Below are positions 22,481 to 28,077 of a stretch of DNA of 28,077 bases, piece by piece. How positions within the stretch are numbered: position 1 is the stretch's first letter; every line of letters starts with the position of its first letter. Below the pieces are notes generated by a model that was not told the DNA's origin, did not search any database, and saw only the letters and a list, made by a program, of their open reading frames with translations. The translations under genes were made by a program, and so were the position numbers. Where the stretch lies: the NCBI GenBank assembly GCA_035532275.1, contig DATKRG010000088.1, forward strand, positions 1-28,077. The letters run 5' to 3'. This stretch comes from UBA9676 sp035532275 (GTDB lineage Bacteria; Actinomycetota; Actinomycetes; Streptosporangiales; Streptosporangiaceae).

Positions 22481-24775
22481 GTGTCACGGCGCAACCGCCG
22501 CCAGAACTCCCGGGCCAAAGCAGGCCGGTCGTGGCTCGCCGCCCTGGCCGCGCTGTGCGTTTTCGGCCTGCTCGTCGGCACCCCGGTGATCCTCAAAGCG
22601 CTGCACATCCACCTCCAGCCGGTCGCGGCGACATGGAGCCACGGGGTCGCGCTCCTGCAGCCGCCGCGCAACCCCCACGCGGTGCCGCTGCCACCGGTTG
22701 CCCGGGCGATCGACCCCGGCCAGCCACCGGCGCTGCTGCCGGTGGCCGACCCGGCCCGGGAGGCGGCACTGGTCACCGCCGAGGACAACCGGATCCGGGT
22801 CCTGCTGCACCTCGCGGTCCGCATCTACCAGCCGGAAGTCCTGCCGGTCCGCGGGTCCCTGCCGACCGTGGTGCTGACCCCGCGCAAGCGCCCCTACACC
22901 TCGGCCGACCTGGCCCAGTACGGCGCCCTGGTGCGGCTGCCGCATGGCGCTGGCCTGCTGCTGGACAACGTGTACGTGGCCGCGCACGCCACGCTCAGCC
23001 TGGGCGCTCCCCATCTGCAGGCGCTGTACATGGACTCCTCCGGCGGCGGCTTCGCGTCCATCGTCGCCTGGGGCGGCAACCTCTCCTTCCAGGGCACTGC
23101 CAGCCAGCCGTTCACGATCATCGGCTGGGACCGGGCGACCAAGACCCCGGCGCAGGACCGCGGGGACGGCCGCGCCTACATCCGCGAGGTCGGCGGCAAG
23201 ATGACCTTCACCGATGCCCGGGTCTCCGCCCTGGGCTTCTGGAGCGGCCGGACCGGGGGGGTGGCCTGGACCGGCCTGAGCGGCCAGCCGAGCAGCGGCG
23301 GCGCCTCGTCCTCCACGTTCACCGACGACACCTATGGCGCGTTCGTCGCCCGCGGCCAGGGGGTCAGCCTCACCGGTGACCTGTTCGAGTACAACCAGCT
23401 CGACGGGGTCCACGTCCACCGGTACTCGGTGGGCACGTCGGTTGACTCCAGCTCGGCGGTACGCAACGGGCTGAACGGCATGATGGTGGACCGCGCGACC
23501 CAGGCCACCCTGCTGCGCGGGGACACGTCCCAGCACAACGTGCGCAACGGCTTCTTCGTGGACGGGCGGCCGCTGGTCAGCGGTGCCTCCGCGTCCGGCA
23601 GCTCGGTGGCACCCGGATCGGGGGCGACCATCGAGGACAGCTCGGCCTCGGGCAATGGCCGGACCGGCATCCTGGTCGAGGGCGGAACCGGCACGGTGCT
23701 CAAGGCCGACCAGGTGTGCGCGGCGATCACCGGCATCGCGGTCCGGTACGGGGCCACCAACTCGGTGCTGACCGGGAACGACATCGACTGCTCGCCCCGG
23801 TCGGGCCTGTCCCTGGGACCGGTCGCGCCGGGCACGATGGTCTCCGGCAACACCATCGAGAACCCCCGGATCGGGATCCTCGTCCGCAACTCCGGCCGGG
23901 AGGAGATCGACAACAACCTGATCAGCGGGGCGACCATCTTCGGCATCAGCGCCCGCGGGCTCGGCTCCCGGGTCAGCGGTGTCAGCAACGCCATCGCCGG
24001 GAACGGGTTCCGCCCGGTCGACTTCCGCGCCCAGGCGAACCCGCCCGCGCTGACCCGTACCGACACCTCGGCCTGGGCGCACCACGCGAAGATCACCTTC
24101 TTCTCCTACCTGCTCTTCCATCCGCTGGCAGCGCTGTGGCTGAGCATCGTGGTGCTGGTCGTGCTCATGTTCCTCTGGTCGCGCCGGCGCCGTCTGCCGC
24201 CGCACCCATACCCGGCGAGCACGCACTGGCGGTGGGTACCGCCCGATCCAGAGCCGCTGCCCGTGCCCGCGGCCGGCCATCCCGAGCGGGTCTTCGCCGG
24301 GGCGGTGGCGACCCGCCCACGGCCGGCCGGCCTCGATACCGGTCCCGGCCGGAACGGCTCCCGGCATCGGACTGGGCCGGCGCCGGCCTATCAGCCTGCG
24401 CTGGCCCATCAGCCCGCGCCGGCGACCGCACCCATGCCCGCGATCCAGATCCCGCCGGCGGCACCAGAACCAGAGCCGGCCGTGCCGGCACCGGCCACCC
24501 CGGCCACCCGGTCAGTGGCAACCCCGGCGCCCGCAGCAGCGGCCGTCTCATTCCCGCTGGAGACGCCGGCACCAGCGATGCCAGCCCGGGCGCCCGCATT
24601 CCCGGCGGCAGCGCCCGTATCCCCCGTGCAGCCGTTCGCGCCGGAGCCGGCAGAGCCCCGGTCCCGGCCGCCGTGGGCTGACGAACCGCAACCGCCGGGC
24701 AGCCCACCCTGGGACCTGATCCCGCCCGACGACCCGCCGCCCCACCCGCTCACGCACATGGCTGACTGGTCATGA
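22481..24775 (+). CDS. Membrane-anchored right-handed beta-helix protein with Pro/Ala-rich tail
   Basis: A 764-residue protein, GTG start with GGAGG five bases upstream. It has an N-terminal signal anchor (about 17-38), an extracellular region with many short G/N-rich rungs typical of a right-handed parallel beta-helix (about 180-525; NGLNGMMVD, GNGRTGILVEGG, TGNDIDCSPRSGLSLG, NNLISGATIFGIS), a second membrane helix (about 540-565, LWLSIVVLVVLMFLW then RRRR) and a cytoplasmic tail of about 195 residues very rich in Pro and Ala. Beta-helices of this kind (NosD, AlgG, polysaccharide lyases) usually bind or modify polysaccharides. No DPHD epimerase motif was seen, so the activity is open. It lies 9 bases after the glycosyltransferase and may act on the emerging chain. 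Confidence 0.75.
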   Translation: MSRRNRRQNSRAKAGRSWLAALAALCVFGLLVGTPVILKALHIHLQPVAATWSHGVALLQPPRNPHAVPLPPVARAIDPGQPPALLPVADPAREAALVTAEDNRIRVLLHLAVRIYQPEVLPVRGSLPTVVLTPRKRPYTSADLAQYGALVRLPHGAGLLLDNVYVAAHATLSLGAPHLQALYMDSSGGGFASIVAWGGNLSFQGTASQPFTIIGWDRATKTPAQDRGDGRAYIREVGGKMTFTDARVSALGFWSGRTGGVAWTGLSGQPSSGGASSSTFTDDTYGAFVARGQGVSLTGDLFEYNQLDGVHVHRYSVGTSVDSSSAVRNGLNGMMVDRATQATLLRGDTSQHNVRNGFFVDGRPLVSGASASGSSVAPGSGATIEDSSASGNGRTGILVEGGTGTVLKADQVCAAITGIAVRYGATNSVLTGNDIDCSPRSGLSLGPVAPGTMVSGNTIENPRIGILVRNSGREEIDNNLISGATIFGISARGLGSRVSGVSNAIAGNGFRPVDFRAQANPPALTRTDTSAWAHHAKITFFSYLLFHPLAALWLSIVVLVVLMFLWSRRRRLPPHPYPASTHWRWVPPDPEPLPVPAAGHPERVFAGAVATRPRPAGLDTGPGRNGSRHRTGPAPAYQPALAHQPAPATAPMPAIQIPPAAPEPEPAVPAPATPATRSVATPAPAAAAVSFPLETPAPAMPARAPAFPAAAPVSPVQPFAPEPAEPRSRPPWADEPQPPGSPPWDLIPPDDPPPHPLTHMADWS

Positions 24776-25890
24776 CCGCCCGTCGCACTGGTGTGCTGCG
24801 CGCGGCTCTGCTGGCAGCGCTGGTCGGCATGCTGGCGGCCTGCAACGCGATCGGCGCGCAGGGCACGGGCTCCCCAGGCACGGGCTCCCCGGGCACGGGC
24901 TCCCCGGGCACAGGTGCGGCGCCGTCGTCCGCCGCTCCCGGATCGTCCGCACCCACCGCCGCACCCGCCGTCGCGGCGGGCGCGCGGTCCGCCTGCGGCG
25001 GCCGGGGGAGCGTGCGGGTCTCGTCGGCCAGTGCGCTGACGAGCGCGCTCGCCACTGCCCGTCCCGGCCAGACGATCGTGCTCGCGCCCGGGGTTTACAC
25101 CGGCGACTTCGTCGCCACGGTCTCCGGTACCCAGGCCGCGCCTATTACGTTGTGCGGCTCCCGGGGTTCGGTGCTCGCCGGGACGAGCATCCAGGAGGGC
25201 TACACGTTCTACCTCAATCAAGCCTCCTGGTGGCGGCTGGAAGGCTTCACGGTGCAGGGCGGGCAGAAGGGCGTGGTGGCCGACGGTGTCAGTCACGACC
25301 TGCTCTACGGCCTCTACGTCCATTCCACCGGCGACGAGGCCATCCACCTGAGGTCGTTCAGCAGCCACAACATCGTCAGCCACTGCGTGATCCGGCACAC
25401 CGGCCTGCTCGTGCAGTTCTACGGCGAGGGCATCTACGTCGGCTCGGCCAACAGCAACTGGTGCCGGTACACCGGCTGCAAGCCGGACGCGAGCAACTTC
25501 AACCTGCTCGTGGACAACAACGTCGCCGGCACGACCGCCGAGAACATCGACATCAAGGAGGGGACGACCGGCGGCACGATCACCGGCAACCATCTGGACG
25601 GGACCGGGATGGTGGCGGCCGCGGCGACCGCCTGGGTAAACGTCAAGGGCAACCACTGGACGGTCGTGGGCAACACCGGTGTGAACAGCATCGGTGACGG
25701 GTTCCAGGTCCACCAGGTCTACCCCGGCTGGGGTATCGGCAACATCTTCCGCGGCAACCGGGCGCAGGTGAACGGCCCTGGTTACGGCATCTACGTGCAG
25801 AGCAAGAGCCTGCACACCGTGGTGGCGTGCAACAACGTGGTCGCAGCCGCCGGGCAGGGGCTCACGAGTGTGCCCTGCTCACACCTGTAA
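24772..25890 (+). CDS. Beta-helix lipoprotein, candidate polysaccharide-active enzyme
   Basis: A 372-residue predicted lipoprotein. A basic N-terminus and hydrophobic stretch lead to the lipobox LAAC with Cys24. A low-complexity linker (31-48, GTGSP repeats, then Ala/Pro/Ser-rich to about 72) is followed by a right-handed beta-helix: SALTSALATARPGQTIVLAPGVYTG (about 85-110) is the typical first rung of pectate-lyase-like folds. Later come AEGIYVG-like and NIDIKEGTTGGTITGNHLDG rungs. Secretion and fold suggest cleavage, epimerisation or binding of a polysaccharide at the cell surface. The ATGA overlap with the previous gene shows coupled expression. Catalytic residues could not be identified. 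Confidence 0.75.
   Translation: MTARRTGVLRAALLAALVGMLAACNAIGAQGTGSPGTGSPGTGSPGTGAAPSSAAPGSSAPTAAPAVAAGARSACGGRGSVRVSSASALTSALATARPGQTIVLAPGVYTGDFVATVSGTQAAPITLCGSRGSVLAGTSIQEGYTFYLNQASWWRLEGFTVQGGQKGVVADGVSHDLLYGLYVHSTGDEAIHLRSFSSHNIVSHCVIRHTGLLVQFYGEGIYVGSANSNWCRYTGCKPDASNFNLLVDNNVAGTTAENIDIKEGTTGGTITGNHLDGTGMVAAAATAWVNVKGNHWTVVGNTGVNSIGDGFQVHQVYPGWGIGNIFRGNRAQVNGPGYGIYVQSKSLHTVVACNNVVAAAGQGLTSVPCSHL
24862..24914 (+). repeat. 15-bp tandem repeat encoding GTGSP linker
   Basis: Three near-identical 15-bp units (GGCACGGGCTCCCCG, the first ending in A) from 24862, plus a partial fourth. They encode GTGSP-GTGSP-GTGSP-GTG directly after the lipidated cysteine. Copy number may vary between strains, changing how far the domain stands off the membrane. 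Confidence 0.8.
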
Positions 25891-25931
25891 GAACTGACCA
25901 GCTCCGGTAGCAGACGAAAGAGGAAGGGCAC

Positions 25932-27263
25932 ATGGCGCTGCCATCCGCAGGTCTCCGGGTGACCGTGGTGGGGATCGGGTATCTCGGTCTCACCCATGCT
26001 GTGTGTATGGCGGACCTCGGGCATGAGGTCCTGGCGATCGATGTGGATCAGGACAAGGTCGTGCGGGCGGCCCGCGGCGAGGTGCCGTTCTTCGAGCCGG
26101 GCCTGGAGCCGCTGCTGCGCAAGAACCTGGAGTCGGGCCGGCTGCGGTTCACATCCTCATCCGCCGAGATCGGGTGGTTCGGGGACGTGCACTTCCTGTG
26201 CGTGGGCACACCGCAGGGCACCGACGGCGCCGCCGACCTGAGATATGTGCATGCCGCGGTGGACGAGCTCGCACCGCATCTGGCCCGGCGCTGTCTGGTG
26301 GTGGGGAAGTCGACCGTCCCGGTCGGCACCGCCCGCCGGGTGGCGCAGCGGCTGCACGCAGCCGCGCCCGCCGGGGAGCAGGCCGAGCTGGCCTGGAACC
26401 CGGAGTTCCTGCGCGAGGGTTTCGCGGTCGCCGACAGCCTGTCCCCGGACCGGCTGGTGTTCGGCACCGGCTCGCCCTGGGCCGAGCAGATGCTGCGGCG
26501 GGTCTACGAGCAGCCGCTGGCCGCGGGCACGCCCGGGCTGGCCATGGACCTGGAAACAGCCGAGCTGGTCAAGGTGGCTGCCAACGCCTTCCTGGCCACG
26601 AAGATCTCGTTCATCAACGCGATGGCCGAGGTCTGCGAGGCGGCCGGTGCCGACGTCGTGCGGCTGGCCGAGGCGCTCAAGTGCGACGAGCGGATCGGCA
26701 GGCGGTTCCTGGCCCCCGGGCTCGGTTTCGGCGGCGGCTGCCTGCCCAAGGACATCCGGGCCTTCCGGGCGACCGCGCGGGACCTGGGCGTCACCTCCGT
26801 CGTCGACCTGCTCGGCGACGTGGACAGCATCAACCTGGGCCGCCGGTCCCGGGTGACCGAGCTGGCCCGGGAGGCGGCCGGCGGCTCGCTCACCGGGCGC
26901 CGGGTGGCGGTGCTCGGGGTGGCGTTCAAGCCCGACAGCGACGACGTGCGGGACTCGCCGAGCCTGGACGTGTGCGCGCGGCTGATGCAGGAAGGGGCGG
27001 TGGTGTCGGTCCACGACCCGGTCGCCATGCCCAGCGCCGCCCGGATCAGGCCGGAGCTCAGGTACGCGGACTCGGTGTCAGCCGCGGCCGAGGGCGCCGA
27101 CGTCGTCATGCACCTGACCGAGTGGTCCGACTACCGGGCGATCGACCCCGCCGCCCTGGCGGGCGTGGTCGCCCGGCGCACCATGATCGACGCCCGGTGC
27201 GCTCTGGACACCCGGGTGTGGCAGGAGGCGGGCTGGACCGTCCGCAGCCCGGGGCGGCCATGA
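25932..27263 (+). CDS. ugd: UDP-glucose 6-dehydrogenase
   Basis: A 443-residue nucleotide-sugar dehydrogenase oxidising UDP-glucose to UDP-glucuronate with two NAD+. The N-terminal NAD loop is GIGYLG (14-19). FLCVGTPQG, KSTVPVGT, WNPEFLREG and ELVKVAANAFLATKISFINA follow in family order, and the catalytic cysteine is C270 in GFGGGCLPKD. The C-terminal UDP-binding domain contains GVAFKPDSDDVRDSPS. UDP-glucose is favoured over GDP-mannose or UDP-ManNAc by overall similarity and context, but this is not certain. The ATG is preceded by AGAGGAAGG at suitable spacing. It follows the lipoprotein by 41 bases and probably supplies the uronic acid donor for the glycosyltransferase upstream. Confidence 0.88.
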   Translation: MALPSAGLRVTVVGIGYLGLTHAVCMADLGHEVLAIDVDQDKVVRAARGEVPFFEPGLEPLLRKNLESGRLRFTSSSAEIGWFGDVHFLCVGTPQGTDGAADLRYVHAAVDELAPHLARRCLVVGKSTVPVGTARRVAQRLHAAAPAGEQAELAWNPEFLREGFAVADSLSPDRLVFGTGSPWAEQMLRRVYEQPLAAGTPGLAMDLETAELVKVAANAFLATKISFINAMAEVCEAAGADVVRLAEALKCDERIGRRFLAPGLGFGGGCLPKDIRAFRATARDLGVTSVVDLLGDVDSINLGRRSRVTELAREAAGGSLTGRRVAVLGVAFKPDSDDVRDSPSLDVCARLMQEGAVVSVHDPVAMPSAARIRPELRYADSVSAAAEGADVVMHLTEWSDYRAIDPAALAGVVARRTMIDARCALDTRVWQEAGWTVRSPGRP

Positions 27264-27853
27264 CGGGCAGCCGTTCGCGCGCGCTCATCGGCGGCCTCGG
27301 GCTGGTCCTGCTGATCGGCGGGATCGGCGGGTGCGGCGCCGCGAGGCACCATACGGCGGCGCTCCGCCGGGCGCCGGTGGTCCCGGGCGAGGCGACGGCC
27401 GGGCCGGACCTGACCGGGGTCAAGCTGCCCAACTTCATCATGCCGCTCACCAACGGCCCGGTGTCACGGCCCCGGCACAGCCTCACCCCCGGCGCCGTGG
27501 CCATCACCAGCACGGCCAGCGTCTGCGCCATATCCCCGCACGCACGCTCCCCCATGCCGTTCCCGCTGCAGACCGCGGTGTACAAGGCGTACGGCTACAC
27601 CAGCCCGGCGGCGCAGCACAAGTACATCCTCGACTACCTGATCCCGATCGATCTCGGCGGTGCCCCGGTGGCCGCGAACATCTGGCCCGCCTCGACCCGC
27701 GGCACCGGCTTCTACCAGAAGAACCAGCTCGACCACATCCTGCATGACATGGTCTGCGGGCGGGCCATCACGCTCGCGCACGCGCAGCACGCGCTGGAGA
27801 AGGACTGGTACGCGGCCTGGCTGAAGTACGTGGTCGCGACCGGCCACATCTGA
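27260..27853 (+). CDS. Lipoprotein of HNH-nuclease-related fold, altered active site
   Basis: A 197-residue predicted lipoprotein with a hydrophobic leader ending IGGC (Cys25). The region 108-190 resembles a family of secreted HNH-like proteins whose core reads ...E-x-D-H-L-I-P-L-E-L-G-G...N-L-W-P, followed by a K...VC-G...L..AQ..I..DW motif. Here the core is ILDYLIPIDLGG (123-134), N140-IWP, MVCGRAITLAHAQHAL and KDWYAAWLKYV. The histidine expected after D125 is tyrosine (Y126), so metal-dependent nuclease activity is doubtful. An ATGA overlap ties it to ugd. It may be a structural or binding protein of the polysaccharide locus. The family link is by recognition of motifs, without a search. 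Confidence 0.6.
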   Translation: MTGSRSRALIGGLGLVLLIGGIGGCGAARHHTAALRRAPVVPGEATAGPDLTGVKLPNFIMPLTNGPVSRPRHSLTPGAVAITSTASVCAISPHARSPMPFPLQTAVYKAYGYTSPAAQHKYILDYLIPIDLGGAPVAANIWPASTRGTGFYQKNQLDHILHDMVCGRAITLAHAQHALEKDWYAAWLKYVVATGHI

Positions 27854-27904
27854 CCGCGGCGCCCCGCCGGTGAGCGGTACCGTTCGCGGCGGAGGGAGGC
27901 AGGC

Positions 27905-28077
27905 ATGGCAGTACCTGATATCCCAGGACCTGATATCCGCGCGATCGCCTCCCGGGTTGTCTACCAGGACCGCTGGATGACCCTGCGATGCGACGAGATC
28001 GAGCGGCGCGATGGCAGCCGGGGCACCTACGCGGTCGTGGACAAACGCGACTTCGCCCTGGTCGTCCCGGCCGAACG
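27905..28077 (+). CDS. Nudix hydrolase, N-terminal part (ADP-ribose pyrophosphatase-like)
   Basis: The first 57 codons of a gene cut by the window end. SRVVYQDRWMTLRCDEIERR followed by DGSRGTYAVVDKRDFALVVP is the N-terminal swapped domain typical of ADP-ribose pyrophosphatase-like Nudix enzymes, which hydrolyse ADP-ribose or nucleotide sugars. The Nudix box itself would lie beyond the window. GGAGGGAGG at 27891-27899 gives a strong ribosome site five bases before the ATG. It stands 51 bases after the lipoprotein gene and may be a separate unit. Confidence 0.7.
   Translation, partial: MAVPDIPGPDIRAIASRVVYQDRWMTLRCDEIERRDGSRGTYAVVDKRDFALVVPAE

Noticed and set aside
22481..25890. Beta-helix proteins as AlgG-type C5-epimerases
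   Set aside because: The DPHD catalytic motif of AlgG was not found in either protein, so epimerase activity is kept only as a possibility and not as a call.

Overview
The window is very GC-rich DNA with tightly packed genes, many of them joined by 4-base start/stop overlaps (GTGA or ATGA), and frequent GTG starts. Together with a Cgl0158-type aldolase, an actinobacterial 'HVDL' cysteine leader peptide and a SirA-type sulfite reductase, this points to an actinomycete (Actinomycetota), probably a soil or filamentous lineage. The genus cannot be told from the sequence alone. No rRNA, tRNA, CRISPR array, phage gene or insertion sequence was seen.

Region 1 (1-16529) is a carbohydrate-catabolism block built around myo-inositol. 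After an MFS transporter comes a left operon (1399-9455): APC-type permease, metallophosphoesterase, nucleotidyltransferase-fold protein, iolC kinase, Cgl0158-type aldolase, iolB isomerase and iolD hydrolase. A convergent GntR/HutC regulator (9517-10326) follows. Divergent from it is a second operon (10682-15854) with two xylose-isomerase-like TIM-barrel proteins and three Gfo/Idh/MocA oxidoreductases, suited to oxidising, epimerising and dehydrating inositols and inososes. IolA is not in the window. Similar AT-rich motifs (TTTGTC-N3-ANAT with nearby TGAC/GTCA dyads) sit in front of both operons and are candidate operators for the GntR protein. A GNAT acetyltransferase closes the block.

Region 2 (16649-20841, minus strand) is an assimilatory sulfite-reduction operon: cysteine-tipped leader peptide, SirA-type sulfite reductase, small zinc-ribbon protein, siroheme synthase CysG and a CbiX-type chelatase. 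It makes both the enzyme and its siroheme. The leader suggests control by cysteine supply. The zinc-ribbon gene carries an unusual in-frame 54-bp tandem repeat with a palindromic core.

Region 3 (about 20955-27853, plus strand) begins with a repeat-rich regulatory stretch. It continues with a hyaluronan-synthase-like family 2 glycosyltransferase, a membrane-anchored beta-helix protein with a long Pro/Ala-rich tail, a beta-helix lipoprotein, UDP-glucose 6-dehydrogenase, and a lipoprotein related to HNH nucleases but with the expected motif histidine replaced by tyrosine. The gene set suggests a synthase-dependent, uronic-acid-containing exopolysaccharide pathway that I do not recognise as a described system. 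It is the best candidate for something new here. The window ends inside a Nudix hydrolase gene.
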